The translations under genes and the position numbers were made by a program. A stretch of 64,000 nucleotides of DNA from Pseudobacillus wudalianchiensis (GTDB lineage Bacteria > Bacillota > Bacilli > Bacillales > Domibacillaceae): the NCBI RefSeq assembly GCF_001685015.1, contig NZ_MAYT01000028.1, positions 1-64,000 on the forward strand. The letters are read 5' to 3'. Each line of letters begins with the position of its first letter. Position 1 is the stretch's first letter. This document shows positions 36,552 to 46,453 of the stretch, piece after piece. Under the pieces are notes generated by a model. That model ran no database searches and was not told the origin of the DNA. It was given only the letters and a program-made list of their open reading frames with translations.

Positions 36552-37283
36552 ATGAAGAAATTATTGGTACCGATTTTATCCGTTGTTTGCTTCGCCTTTT
36601 TATTTCCTTCTCTGCCCTCCGCTGCTGACAGCCCTGCTTTCGAAAAAAAGCTAACAGAACAATTATCTCTTGTTCAAGACAGCCATCAGTTCATTGTAGT
36701 GGAAGGAAAAACAAACAGTTACCAGGCTTTGCTGCGGACATACGAAAAGAGAGGAAACAAATGGGTACAAGTTCATAAATCAGCTGCTGTTATCGGAAAG
36801 AATGGATTGTCTAGCTCAAAGAAAGAGGGAGATGGCCGGACGCCTGTTGGCTTATTCTCTATTGGTGAAAGCTTTGGGTTTGCTTCTAAACCAGCTAATC
36901 TAAAAATGCGCTACACTCAGACGAATAACTATCATTATTGGATAGATGACCCAACTTCGCCTGACTATAATAAGTGGATATATTATAGGGGCAATCCTAA
37001 TAAGCGTTGGAAATCTTATGAACGGATGAACCATTATTTATACAAATATGCCGTCATTATTAATTACAACCGTAATCCTATCATTAAAGGCAAAGGCAGT
37101 GCGATCTTTCTCCACAGATGGCGTCAGTCTACGAGTCCAACAGCCGGATGTGTGGCTCTCAGTGAAAAACAACTATTAAATGTTATGCGCTGGATTGCTC
37201 CATCTAAGCAGCCAAAAATTATTATTGGAGACCAATCTTCCATTTTAACGCAGCTAAAGGCCCGCAATACCCCAGCTAAGTGA
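36552..37283 (+). CDS. Secreted L,D-transpeptidase (YkuD domain)
   Basis: Exported protein of 243 residues with an N-terminal signal peptide (cleavage near PSAAD, residue 25). The YkuD catalytic motif is HRWRQSTSPTAGCVAL with the nucleophile cysteine in TAGCV (about residue 203) and the upstream histidine. Substrate-loop features YWIDDPTSPDYN are typical of the YafK/YcbB-distant L,D-transpeptidase family. It would cross-link or attach proteins to peptidoglycan, or act in spore cortex/cell-wall modification. A TATAAT at 36525-36530 and SD AGGAGG precede it; monocistronic. Confidence 0.87.
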   Translation: MKKLLVPILSVVCFAFLFPSLPSAADSPAFEKKLTEQLSLVQDSHQFIVVEGKTNSYQALLRTYEKRGNKWVQVHKSAAVIGKNGLSSSKKEGDGRTPVGLFSIGESFGFASKPANLKMRYTQTNNYHYWIDDPTSPDYNKWIYYRGNPNKRWKSYERMNHYLYKYAVIINYNRNPIIKGKGSAIFLHRWRQSTSPTAGCVALSEKQLLNVMRWIAPSKQPKIIIGDQSSILTQLKARNTPAK

Positions 37284-37298
37284 CGAAGTAAGCTATGA

Positions 37299-37331
37299 AG
37301 AAAGAGCGATCATCACGAGATCGCTCTTTCT
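37299..37331. terminator. Bidirectional terminator
   Basis: A perfect 13-bp stem AGAAAGAGCGATC / GATCGCTCTTTCT between the convergent L,D-transpeptidase gene and the 173-residue gene. Confidence 0.8.
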
Positions 37332-37851
37332 ACAGTTGTGTTATACTATTTTTCACAAGAGCTAAACTACTGTTCAGCTCTTGTTTTAATTTTCTTTCTT
37401 TTTGAACAAACTTAGCAGATGGTTCTTGGGGATGCAAGGCCAACCGAATATATTGCTTGTAAGTGATATGGGCATCAAGCAGCGCTGAATAAGCTTCCAT
37501 CATTTCTTTAGGCGGATCCGGCAACTCGGATAATAAATCATGGCATTTTGCTGATTCCTGTTCTAACGACTGAACCATTTGCTCGTCTTGAACATATTCA
37601 AAAGAATTGTTTTTTCCAGCTACAATTCCTTCTCCATAACGACTGACTATCCCTTGTCCACTTGAATAGCTGGAAACAATTGTTTCTGCCTTGAACGCAT
37701 TCCTATCCATTAACTGATAAATGACTTTTAGTTTATCTGCGTAAGCCTGTTCAATCTTGTAATCTGTATAATAATAAAAGAGCGGCGCAAAAAAAAGAAA
37801 CATAACGAGAATAGTTAGAGGAAAGAGTTTTGTAAAATAAGTTGTTTTCAT
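37330..37851 (-). CDS. Uncharacterised membrane-anchored protein, 173 residues
   Basis: One N-terminal membrane helix (about residues 8-27) followed by an extracytoplasmic helical domain with no recognised motif (SSGQGIVSRYGEGIVAGK around 63-80; one cysteine). I do not know the family. The SD is unclear for ATG 37851: AGGTGATG lies about 25 nt upstream. It converges on the L,D-transpeptidase gene and shares its terminator. The layout resembles the ligand-sensing half of a receptor, but there is no output domain. Confidence 0.65.
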   Translation of the reverse strand: MKTTYFTKLFPLTILVMFLFFAPLFYYYTDYKIEQAYADKLKVIYQLMDRNAFKAETIVSSYSSGQGIVSRYGEGIVAGKNNSFEYVQDEQMVQSLEQESAKCHDLLSELPDPPKEMMEAYSALLDAHITYKQYIRLALHPQEPSAKFVQKERKLKQELNSSLALVKNSITQL

Positions 37852-37991
37852 AAAAAAGCGTTTGCCAAATATTTTTCATCACCTAGCCTTTTACTAATCG
37901 CATTTTCCATCTAATAAAAATTATATCATAGCGGCCTTGCTAAAAAGTCAGGCTTTACAGTATTTAACAGAATTGATACATTTGTAAGGTT

Positions 37992-38027
37992 AAAAAAAAA
38001 CCTGTCAAACAACGACAGGTTTTTTTA
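37992..38027 (-). terminator. Terminator of ald
   Basis: AAACCTGTC / GACAGGTTT stem, loop AAACAAC, long A and T runs on either side, directly beyond the ald stop codon. Confidence 0.85.
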
Positions 38028-38030
38028 TCA

Positions 38031-39143
38031 TTACGCTAATTCTTCTACTGCTTTAAATTCGTAACCAAGATCTTTAGCTACTGCTTCATAAGTTACATGA
38101 CCTTTATAAGTATTTACACCAAGTTTTAATGCAGGGTTGTCCTGAATAGCTCGGTTAAATCCTTTATTAGCGATTTGTAAAGCGTAAGGAATTGTAACAT
38201 TCGTTAATGCCACTGTAGACGTACGTGGAACTGCTCCAGGCATGTTAGCAACTGCATAATGGACAACGCCGTGTTTTTCATAAGTTGGGTTGTCATGTGT
38301 TGTTACGTGATCAACTGTTTCAAAAATACCACCTTGGTCTACTGCTACGTCTACGATTACAGATCCTGGAGACATTGCTTTGACCATTTCTTCTGTAACA
38401 AGCTTAGGTGCTTTTGAACCTGGAATTAATACCGCTCCAATAACAAGATCAGATTCTTTCACTGATTCAGCGATATTCACTGGGCTGGACATTAATGTTT
38501 GCACACTTGAGCCAAAGATATCTTCAAGCTGACGAAGACGATCTGCGCTTAGGTCAATGATTGTGACTTCAGCTCCAAGGCCAGATGCAATTTTTGCTGC
38601 ATTTGTTCCAACCATACCGCCGCCGATTACAGTTACTCTACTTTTCTTTACTCCCGGTACTCCGCCAAGAAGGACACCTTTGCCTCCTTTGTTTTTCTCA
38701 AGGAATTGAGCACCAATTTGCGCTGCCATACGGCCTGCCACTTCACTCATTGGTGAAAGTAAAGGAAGAGTGCGATTCACTGACACTGTTTCATAAGCAA
38801 CACCCGTTACCTCATTTTCTACTAGTGCCTTTGTTAAAGCTGGTTCTGCTGCGAGATGAAGATACGTAAATAACAATAAATCTTTACGGAAATATTGGTA
38901 TTCCGACTCAATCGGCTCTTTTACTTTTAATACCATTTCTGCTTGAGCCCATAAATCTTTAGCTGAATCGATTAGTTGTGCACCAAATTCTTGGTACTCT
39001 TCGTTAGTGAAACCGCTTCCAAGACCTGCATCCTTTTCTACTAATACTGTATGTCCAGCATTCACTAGAGTAGTAACACCAGCTGGCGTGATTGCAACGC
39101 GGTTTTCATTGTTTTTTATTTCCTTAGGAACACCAATAATCAT
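38031..39143 (-). CDS. ald: Alanine dehydrogenase
   Basis: NAD-dependent oxidative deamination of L-alanine to pyruvate and ammonium. 370 residues from ATG 39143 (GAAGGGGAG upstream). The catalytic/substrate residues of the family are present: R15 (NENRVA), K75 (KVKEP) and H96 (TYLHLA). The nucleotide-binding motif is [12 protein letters not shown] in the second domain, and [11 protein letters not shown] is conserved near the end. In Bacillus it supports growth on alanine and normal sporulation. AdeR, its activator, is encoded immediately upstream. It could also recycle alanine made by taurine:pyruvate aminotransferase. Confidence 0.96.
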   Translation of the reverse strand: MIIGVPKEIKNNENRVAITPAGVTTLVNAGHTVLVEKDAGLGSGFTNEEYQEFGAQLIDSAKDLWAQAEMVLKVKEPIESEYQYFRKDLLLFTYLHLAAEPALTKALVENEVTGVAYETVSVNRTLPLLSPMSEVAGRMAAQIGAQFLEKNKGGKGVLLGGVPGVKKSRVTVIGGGMVGTNAAKIASGLGAEVTIIDLSADRLRQLEDIFGSSVQTLMSSPVNIAESVKESDLVIGAVLIPGSKAPKLVTEEMVKAMSPGSVIVDVAVDQGGIFETVDHVTTHDNPTYEKHGVVHYAVANMPGAVPRTSTVALTNVTIPYALQIANKGFNRAIQDNPALKLGVNTYKGHVTYEAVAKDLGYEFKAVEELA

Positions 39144-39255
39144 CTTAACATCTCCCCTTCTTTTCAATATACGTCTATATTATGATAAATTTGGTATTAT
39201 TTCATCATTGTAAATAAAAAATTCAGAGAGATGTTTTTGTGTTTTTCTACAAACT

Positions 39256-40485
39256 TTATTCCTCTAGTTGTTGAATGAGTAAATCTAAATATAAAGTAAT
39301 TTTTTGATTGGCGTCTTTTAAGTTAATCCCCGCTATCTCTGCTATTCTTTTTAATCGATAAGCAAGCGTGTTAGCATGGATATGTAATGCTTTTGCTGCA
39401 TCATTCACATTTCCGTCGTGCTGTAAGAAAACAAAAATCGTTTCTTGCAAGTTAGCATGGTGGTCTCGATCATAGTTACTCAACTTTTCAATTGCTGGAT
39501 TTTTATAGCCAGATCCCTTTCTAATCGCAGCAAGATCTTCAATAAATTGAAACACACCGAGCTTTTCATAGCTAAAAATGGCGGCAGCGGCTAATGGAAA
39601 CTGCTGTTTGACCTTCAATACATATAACGCTTCCTGATAGCTTTTCGCTAACTCTAGCGGATTATCAGTTGTACTGCCTGCAGCTGCAACAATTCCTGAG
39701 ATTTTCTGGCGTTCCTTAATTTTAGCTGTCAAATTGTTGACAAAATCAGAAATAGCCTGTTCATGATCTTTGTCAGGCAGTCTTACTAGTAAAATCAATT
39801 GCCCATTATCAAATGTTCTTGCTACGATAGGAAGCTGCTGCATCGTTTCCACCAGATAATTTGTTTGCTGTTCAACGGGTTGACTAATAGGCTTTAAAAA
39901 GTCAAAAATAACGACAGCTAACTGCCCTTTTAACATAAGATTGTACCGCTCATTTACTTGTTCCAAGTCTCTAAGCCGGGTGAAGTGACCTGTTAGCAGT
40001 TTCCAAAAAAGTTCTTCATAATTCTTTTCAGTTTCTGTTTTCTGATTTTGACGTTGAATAAGCTGATTTTTTACTGCCTTGGCTGCTTCCTGCAAGATAA
40101 GGATTTTCTCTTCATTAAACGGCTTGCGAGGATGAGCCCAAATAAAGCCTACTACTTCCTTATTCTTCCGCACCGAAATAGCTACACGTTCTCCTATTCC
40201 TACCTGGTCAATTTTAGGAACGATCACCGGTTCTTCTGTTTCAAATAGCTTCGGTATAGCGCCAACCTTCCATAAACTATTAATAACATTTTCCGGCACA
40301 CGCCTGCGCATAATAGTCGCAATTCTAACAGGATCCACTTCATCCTCATGTCGGCTATAGGCGATAATACGATGATTATTATCCTCTATGGTAATCGGAC
40401 ACTCGAGTTCCTCACTGATTAAATCAGCAAGTACTTCAAGGGACTCATATTCTTTAGAGAAAAAATTTCCAGTTAATTTTTCCAC
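39256..40485 (-). CDS. adeR: PucR-type activator of ald (AdeR)
   Basis: A 409-residue regulator of the PucR/CdaR family. The N-terminal GAF-like sensory part (about 20-140) is followed by a middle GGDEF-like CdaR domain and a C-terminal PucR helix-turn-helix at about 345-405 (HDGNVNDAAKALHIHANTLA). B. subtilis AdeR (YukF) has this architecture and activates ald. Here the gene lies 113 nt upstream of ald in the same direction, which supports the identification. ATG 40485. Alanine as effector is known for AdeR and inferred here. Confidence 0.88.
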   Translation of the reverse strand: MEKLTGNFFSKEYESLEVLADLISEELECPITIEDNNHRIIAYSRHEDEVDPVRIATIMRRRVPENVINSLWKVGAIPKLFETEEPVIVPKIDQVGIGERVAISVRKNKEVVGFIWAHPRKPFNEEKILILQEAAKAVKNQLIQRQNQKTETEKNYEELFWKLLTGHFTRLRDLEQVNERYNLMLKGQLAVVIFDFLKPISQPVEQQTNYLVETMQQLPIVARTFDNGQLILLVRLPDKDHEQAISDFVNNLTAKIKERQKISGIVAAAGSTTDNPLELAKSYQEALYVLKVKQQFPLAAAAIFSYEKLGVFQFIEDLAAIRKGSGYKNPAIEKLSNYDRDHHANLQETIFVFLQHDGNVNDAAKALHIHANTLAYRLKRIAEIAGINLKDANQKITLYLDLLIQQLEE

Positions 40486-40824
40486 CTAACCACTTTCTTT
40501 CTATAGTTTCATTCTGTACAAACATTATATTATTAGACAGCTCCGCTTGAAAGCTCTTTTTAACTGAATAATCCATTCAATTATAAAACTTTTTATTTTA
40601 ATGCTTCACCAAAGATAATGGAAGGCATTCTCCTGCAGCGAAAATCTACAATGAAGCAAAACAGAGCCTATGTTAAGAGATATATTTCCCTTTAACAGGA
40701 AAACGGAGCTGCCGGAAATAGGCACACTCCGTTAAAATGCTGAAATTATAAGATTAGCAGACAATCTACTAAATTGGCAGGTAAATGGGAAATGAATACT
40801 AGAAGGCTAGTGATCGGGAGAATA
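40486..40824. other. Intergenic region upstream of adeR
   Basis: No gene. AACGGAG (40702-40708) pairs with CTCCGTT (40727-40733), followed on the minus strand by TTTTCC. This is probably a weak terminator for the zinc-ribbon gene. Confidence 0.4.
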
Positions 40825-41004
40825 TTAATATTTTCGTGAGTCGCAATTCGGGCAAATATAAACGTCTTCTGCGTCGAAAATGGAGCCGCACTTCGTTTGC
40901 TCAAGCACCACAAATGCTTTTTTTAAGTCAGCACGGACTCCTTCCCACCCGCACTCACACTTCACTTGGTTAAACGAACCAAACTTGTAAACACCATAGT
41001 TCAT
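40825..41004 (-). CDS. Small zinc-ribbon protein
   Basis: About 59 residues, with two metal-binding pairs CECGWEG and ICPNCDS separated by about 30 residues, giving a zinc-ribbon or rubredoxin-like knuckle. ATG 41004 follows AAAAGGGGTG; a GTG at 41013 would add three residues. Function unknown; such proteins may bind nucleic acid or partner proteins. Stands alone between adeR and the SCO gene. Confidence 0.7.
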   Translation of the reverse strand: MNYGVYKFGSFNQVKCECGWEGVRADLKKAFVVLEQTKCGSIFDAEDVYICPNCDSRKY

Positions 41005-41182
41005 AAATTTCACCCCTTTTTAAAATTTTCAGAAAAACTTCTGTGTAACTATCTTACCCAAAATGAAGGAAAAAATCAATTAAACGATTGTGAATTTTTT
41101 GTTAATTTTACAAAGTCAAGTCTTGTTTTTATTTTATTAAATGATTTTTTCGCCATTTTTTTCGCTTTATCTAACAAAATGA

Positions 41183-41223
41183 AGAAGGCTGTTTCCATAG
41201 CTAAACAGCTGGAACAACCTTCT
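41183..41223 (-). terminator. Terminator of the SCO gene
   Basis: AGAAGG and GTTTCCA pair with TGGAAC and CCTTCT around a 12-nt loop, 17 nt beyond the SCO stop on the minus strand. T-rich sequence follows. Confidence 0.6.
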
Positions 41224-41239
41224 CCTACAACAGAAAACC

Positions 41240-41833
41240 TTAGTCCTGTTCAACCAAAGTCTTCACATCTTGAACAATCTCTTCAAAAGGAACTTCTTCT
41301 GCCCCGCTATAATTTTTTACTACTGTGCCTTCTTTATTCACTAAATAAAAGCTTGTACCATGCATGACTTGGTTCGAGTTCGGGTCAGGAACTGCCAGTG
41401 TTTGAAGGTTTTTTTCTGCAAACTCACGAATGTATTCCGGATCATACCCCGTAAGTAAATCCCATTTTTTCTCATCAGCTTCAAAGTGAGAAATGTAATC
41501 CTTTAGCTTTTCAGGTGTATCAACTTCCGGGTCTACACTGAAAGAAACGATATGATAATCCTCTACCCCTTCTTTCTCCAGCATTTTTTGAAGATCCGCC
41601 ATATTCTTTGTCATTGGTTGGCACACTGTCGTACAGCTAGTAAAAATTAAATCAGCGAGCCATACTTTCCCTTTTAAATCATTCAAACCCACTTTTTCAT
41701 TATTTTGATTTGTATGTTCAAAGTTTTGCATTTTGACATCCATATTACTTTCAAACTCTTTCTTGCCACAGCCAGCGATAAGTAACACAATCGAAAGCGC
41801 AGCTACGATAAAAAAAGAACGCAAGTGCTTCAA
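41240..41833 (-). CDS. SCO1/SenC family lipoprotein
   Basis: Membrane-attached thioredoxin-fold protein for copper-A centre assembly of cytochrome oxidase. The lipobox LIAGC puts the lipidated cysteine at residue 22. The copper-binding pair is C67 and C71 (TSCTTVCQP) and the distal histidine is H158 (QVMHGTS); all three ligands are present. 197 residues, typical length. B. subtilis YpmQ (ScoC) is the nearest named relative. Monocistronic with its own terminator. Confidence 0.92.
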   Translation of the reverse strand: MKHLRSFFIVAALSIVLLIAGCGKKEFESNMDVKMQNFEHTNQNNEKVGLNDLKGKVWLADLIFTSCTTVCQPMTKNMADLQKMLEKEGVEDYHIVSFSVDPEVDTPEKLKDYISHFEADEKKWDLLTGYDPEYIREFAEKNLQTLAVPDPNSNQVMHGTSFYLVNKEGTVVKNYSGAEEVPFEEIVQDVKTLVEQD

Positions 41834-41950
41834 ACTGTTTTCCCTCCTGCAATTTTCTAATTAGTCTAACGTAATGTTATGGCATATGGACAATAAATAC
41901 AACGGGAAGCCCTTTATTATCTTGAATAATTTATGAACAGCCCTGTCCAT

Positions 41951-44900
41951 TTAGACCATTTGCGGAGAGGAAAGCGATAATTGAAAATGTGTATAGCTGC
42001 CGCTTTGTGTAGACATAACCTCAAGCCGAGCGTCAATTCTTTCTTTAAGCTCCGGCACATGGGAAATGACACCGACGAGCCGGCCAGAATCTTGGATCTC
42101 CATCAGCGCTTCAATCGCCTGATCCAGCGACTCAGGATCAAGCGTACCGAATCCCTCATCAATAAACATCGTTTCTAAGGAGACACCGCCAGCATACTGT
42201 TGCACGATCTCTGCCAAACCGAGAGCAAGTGCTAATGCCGCTTTAAAGCTTTCACCGCCCGACAGCGTTTTTACGTGTCTTTCTTGGCCAGTGTACTGAT
42301 CAAAAATAAGCAATTCAAGGCCACTTTGGGCATTTCCTTTGGCCCGGTCTGTTTTACGATGCATCGTGTAGCGGCCGCTCGTCATTTTAACGAGGCGTTC
42401 ATTGGCTACAACTAAAATATCATCAAGAAAAGAAGCGAGCACATATCTTTCAAATGTTAGTTTATGCACGTTCTTCCCATGCGTTATATCATAAAGATGA
42501 CCAATTAAGCTATAGTCTTGTTCTAGCCCTCGTAAGTGTTTATTAATTATTTCTACTCTTTCTTCAATCCGCTTGCAGCTGCTAATTAAATGGTTAAGAG
42601 CTAAGCGTTCCTTGTCTTGTTTAGCTAGCAGCTCATCAACTTCAGCTTTTTTGGCCATTAAAGCGGAAAGATCCGGCTTCTCAATACCAATAAGGCTCTC
42701 TGTGAACTCTTGCAATAGATCGGATACAGAACGAAAATGCTCATTAAAAGAATGGATATCCTGCTGTAGCTGTTTGAGCTCTGCAGACGTCCGTTTACTA
42801 GCTGAGTAATGTTTAAAATCATGGAACTGGTGTTCCTCCATTAGCTGTTTAAACCGGATACGTTCTGTATTTAAACGCTCTTTTTGCTGAGCAATCGTAC
42901 TTTCTATTTCCTTTAGCCCAGCTTTTGCCGCGGCGAGTGCTGTTTCTGCAGCCTGCTTTCTTTTTAGAGCTTGTTCTAACAGCTTAGCTAAAAATTCATT
43001 TTTTTCTTCCGCCTGCTTTACTGCCCGCTCATAAGCGGCCATTTGTTGAAGCGGCAGAGGAATCGTTTTCAGCAAGTCTTCTACCTGTGACTGTTTGGCC
43101 GCATATACTTCCCGTGCTTTTAGCTCCTCTTGTTGACAGCTCATCAATTCTGCACGCAGCTCTTTCCACTGCCCATTCAACCGATTGCGTTCTTCGGTCC
43201 ACTCTTTTTTCTGCAAAAGCTTCTCATTCGCCTGGTGAATCGATCGCTCAATAGCTGCTTGATCAGCTGCCAATTGCCCTTTTTGATCAGCTATATGTTC
43301 CCAATCTACTTTTAAAGCGGCTTCTATCGTTTCTTGCATAAGTTCTTCTAATACTTCTCTTTCTTTTTGCAGATGAATTTGAGTGCGGGCAAGTTCACCA
43401 GCCGCCTCATGCAGCTCTTTCTCCACTTGTGCCACTATTTGTTTAGCCGCTTCAATTTCTTCTTTTTCCGGAGCATCTCCATGAGCTTTCGCCGGATGTG
43501 GATGATGGCTAGAACCACAGACAACACATGGTTTCCCGGCGACAAGTGATTGCGCTAATATACCTGCCTGTTGTTTTTGCCAATCCCCCTCCAGCTGTTC
43601 CACATGGAATCTTGCCGCTTGCAGTTTTTGCTCTTTTTCTTCGTTTAATTGTTTGTTCCGTTTTTCCAGCTCTTCCAGATGAGTGATTCGTTCTGTAATC
43701 TTAGCTATTTTTTCAATTAATTTCATCTGGGCTTCCACTTGATACTTTTTCTTTTCTTCGTCGTACAAAGCTTGCTGCCAATGATCTAGTGAAGCTAGTT
43801 CCTCTTCCAGTTTTCCTATTCTTGTTTCCATTGTCATGGACTGGGCAGCAAGCGATTCTCTTTTCTTCTCATATGTCTTAACTTGGATCTCTAAGCGATT
43901 CAGCTCGGCTTTTTTTTCATCAAGCGAATAGATAGACTCTTTCAGTGCTAGCAGCTTGTTCAACTCTTCTGCTGCTGTCTTTCTCTCTGCTTCTCTAGCC
44001 TGTTCTTCTTCCCATTGTTGTGCGGCTTTTTCTAGAGTTACTTGATAATCAGCTGTGGCGGCCTGAGCTTCTTCCGCTCTTTTTTCATCGTCATCAAGAT
44101 GTTTTTTTAACTGTCGGCATAAATCTTCCTGATGGCCTAATTTTTCTGCCTTCTCTGCCCATTCAATTTTTTCTATCTTTTGATTTATTACGGGTTTTTT
44201 AGCTTCTAACTCTCTTTTTTCAACTTCTAACTCCTCTTTACGGGCGATCTGCTGAATAATATGCTTTGCTTGATGAATATTCCTCGTTAATTCATCACGG
44301 ACGTTTTGTTGCTGTTCAATCGTCTCGGTCATTCCAGTTAATTTTTCTGTTAATACGTCAATATCTGTTTTTAATTGTGAAAGGATCGCTATTTCATTAC
44401 GGGGCTCTTGATTGAGCAGCTCTGTCATTTCAGCAGTTGAAGGTTCAATACTGTCTAGTAATTGAGTGCGCTCTTTTTGTCCGTTTTCCACTTTCTTTGC
44501 TAATTCATCTGCTTGCTGCTTTAATTTATCTTCTATTAATTTATAAAATTGAGTGTGGAAAAGACGCTGCAGTACTTTTTCCTTCTCTTTACTGTCTGAG
44601 ATCAGAAGCTTCCTAAATTCTCCTTGTGGGATCATCAGTATTTGTCTAAATTGATTGGCATCAAGCTGAATGATTTCTTTAATTTTCTCATCTACATCCC
44701 GAACGTTGGCAGCAATTAACTTTTTTTCTCCTTGGTCGTTAATTTCATAAAGTTCAGCCTTTGCCGTAATCGTCCGAACCCCCTCGCCACGCTCTTTTTT
44801 CTTCTCTTGCTGGGGGGCACGATAGATTTGGTAATGGCGATTCTTCAAAGAGAATTCTAAATGCACTTCCGTTAACATGCTGTCTTTGGCGAACTGGCTA

Positions 44901-45100
44901 CGGAGATCCGTTCCTGTTCTCTCTTCTCCACTTGCCCGGCCATATATCGCAAAACTGATGCCATCAAAAATAGTCGTTTTGCCGGAGCCAGTTCTGCCTG
45001 AAATGACAAACATCGTTCGATTCTCCAGTTTTCTGAAATCAATTTCTTCTCTTCCTGCATAAGGGCCGAATGCCTGCATAATTAATTTAACGGGCCTCAT
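41951..45100 (-). CDS. sbcC: SbcC nuclease subunit (Rad50-like ATPase)
   Basis: Large ATPase subunit of the SbcCD exonuclease/hairpin endonuclease. Walker A GRTGSGKTT occurs near residue 35. A coiled coil of about 800 residues is interrupted by the zinc-hook CVVCGSSHHPHP (about 522-533). The C-terminal ABC signature LSGGESFKAALAL (about 945) and Walker B FIDEGFGTLDPE (about 976) complete the ATPase. 1049 residues is usual for the family. Its start overlaps the sbcD stop by 4 nt, so the two are translated as a unit. Acts on stalled forks and palindromes. Confidence 0.96.
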   Translation of the reverse strand: MRPVKLIMQAFGPYAGREEIDFRKLENRTMFVISGRTGSGKTTIFDGISFAIYGRASGEERTGTDLRSQFAKDSMLTEVHLEFSLKNRHYQIYRAPQQEKKKERGEGVRTITAKAELYEINDQGEKKLIAANVRDVDEKIKEIIQLDANQFRQILMIPQGEFRKLLISDSKEKEKVLQRLFHTQFYKLIEDKLKQQADELAKKVENGQKERTQLLDSIEPSTAEMTELLNQEPRNEIAILSQLKTDIDVLTEKLTGMTETIEQQQNVRDELTRNIHQAKHIIQQIARKEELEVEKRELEAKKPVINQKIEKIEWAEKAEKLGHQEDLCRQLKKHLDDDEKRAEEAQAATADYQVTLEKAAQQWEEEQAREAERKTAAEELNKLLALKESIYSLDEKKAELNRLEIQVKTYEKKRESLAAQSMTMETRIGKLEEELASLDHWQQALYDEEKKKYQVEAQMKLIEKIAKITERITHLEELEKRNKQLNEEKEQKLQAARFHVEQLEGDWQKQQAGILAQSLVAGKPCVVCGSSHHPHPAKAHGDAPEKEEIEAAKQIVAQVEKELHEAAGELARTQIHLQKEREVLEELMQETIEAALKVDWEHIADQKGQLAADQAAIERSIHQANEKLLQKKEWTEERNRLNGQWKELRAELMSCQQEELKAREVYAAKQSQVEDLLKTIPLPLQQMAAYERAVKQAEEKNEFLAKLLEQALKRKQAAETALAAAKAGLKEIESTIAQQKERLNTERIRFKQLMEEHQFHDFKHYSASKRTSAELKQLQQDIHSFNEHFRSVSDLLQEFTESLIGIEKPDLSALMAKKAEVDELLAKQDKERLALNHLISSCKRIEERVEIINKHLRGLEQDYSLIGHLYDITHGKNVHKLTFERYVLASFLDDILVVANERLVKMTSGRYTMHRKTDRAKGNAQSGLELLIFDQYTGQERHVKTLSGGESFKAALALALGLAEIVQQYAGGVSLETMFIDEGFGTLDPESLDQAIEALMEIQDSGRLVGVISHVPELKERIDARLEVMSTQSGSYTHFQLSLSSPQMV

Positions 45101-46251
45101 CTTTGATTCGCCTCCAGCTGTGCCTCTTGAATAACTTTCTCCATAATTTTTTTCTTTTCATCTGTAAAACTATCTGTCGTCATCTGACTGTAAAAATCAG
45201 CAAAAAGGGCAATATCAGATTTCTTCTCTTCACGATTCATTTCATAGCTTTCTTTTTTGCGCTGATCAATGACGTCAATCTGCCTTTCAAGATGCAGAAT
45301 ATTAGGATAAGCCTGCCGTAGTTTCCCCATCGGATCAATAATAGCTCCTCGGTCAAGCAAGGTTACTTTTAAATAGTCTTCTGCAGCTTCTCTTTGAATA
45401 CGGGCAGGATCCAGCAGCTCTTCCATTGTTCCCTCTATCGCACGCATATCCCTCTTTGGCTGAAGCGTTTTTTCTTCGATTGAAACGGTTCCTTTTTCAT
45501 CAACGGTCACAATAGAAATACTTTTACGCTGCTTTACTTCAGAAAATGAATATTTCAGCAAAGAGCCGGAATAACGAACTTTCTCATGTTTAATCGCATC
45601 AGGACTATGTAAGTGGCCAAGTGCCGTATAATGAAACGGGGCAAATAAGCTGGCATCGACACAACCCGAGCCTCCTACGGACAAGGTTCTTTCCGAATCT
45701 GTCGTCTTTCCTCCCAGGACAAAAGCATGACCAACGAAGATATTTACTTCTCGATGATTCATTTCTTTTTCTAGTCTTCCTATTAAACATTTCATGGCGT
45801 CTTGATGGGTATGAATCGAATCATCTCCGAGCAGCTGACGGATCGTGCCTGGCTCTGCATAAGGTACACAATAAAAGTTCACCCCATTAATCCGAACAGG
45901 TGAAAATTGATCATCGACCTTTCCTTTTAAATAAAATTGACTATGCTGAAACCACGAGGAGCCGAACGAAAGGCGTTCAGAACTATCATGGTTGCCTGAA
46001 ATCGCTACAATCGGTGTCTCCAATTCTACATTAATTTTAAATAACATCTCATTTAATAATTCAACAGCGCTCGTTGGCGGCACGGACCGATCGTATAGAT
46101 CACCAGCAATCACTACGGCATCTGGTCTCTCTTCTTCTACTACTTTAGTAAACTGAAGCAAAACCTCGCGCTGTTCCTCTGTCATATAAACACCGTGAAC
46201 AAGTTTTCCTAAGTGCCAGTCCGCTGTATGTATAAACTTCACTTCTGTCAC
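45097..46251 (-). CDS. sbcD: SbcD nuclease subunit (Mre11-like)
   Basis: Manganese-dependent phosphoesterase that cuts DNA hairpins with SbcC. Metal-binding motifs are all present: HTADWHLGK (residues 8-16), AGDLYDR (about 48-54), SGNHDSS (about 84-90), VGHAF (about 173) and LGHLHSP (about 215). 384 residues. ATG 46251 follows a purine-rich AGAGGTGACAG. First gene of the sbcDC operon. In B. subtilis sbcDC lies elsewhere in the chromosome, so placement beside yneK is a local rearrangement. Confidence 0.95.
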   Translation of the reverse strand: MTEVKFIHTADWHLGKLVHGVYMTEEQREVLLQFTKVVEEERPDAVVIAGDLYDRSVPPTSAVELLNEMLFKINVELETPIVAISGNHDSSERLSFGSSWFQHSQFYLKGKVDDQFSPVRINGVNFYCVPYAEPGTIRQLLGDDSIHTHQDAMKCLIGRLEKEMNHREVNIFVGHAFVLGGKTTDSERTLSVGGSGCVDASLFAPFHYTALGHLHSPDAIKHEKVRYSGSLLKYSFSEVKQRKSISIVTVDEKGTVSIEEKTLQPKRDMRAIEGTMEELLDPARIQREAAEDYLKVTLLDRGAIIDPMGKLRQAYPNILHLERQIDVIDQRKKESYEMNREEKKSDIALFADFYSQMTTDSFTDEKKKIMEKVIQEAQLEANQR

Positions 46252-46453
46252 CTCTAATCAAGTCTCTCTCTTCATAGTATCGAAAATTATCAGGAAAGCA
46301 AATTGCTTTTCTTTCTGTAAACGGACAGTATATTGAATTTTTCATGCTTAAAAGCTGTTATATTTTAGCAAGAGGCCGGTATTTACGGTTGTATCCATTT
46401 TCTCCTTTGTCTATAATTAGTAGCGATAGAAGAGAAACTTGGAGGTTAGCGTC

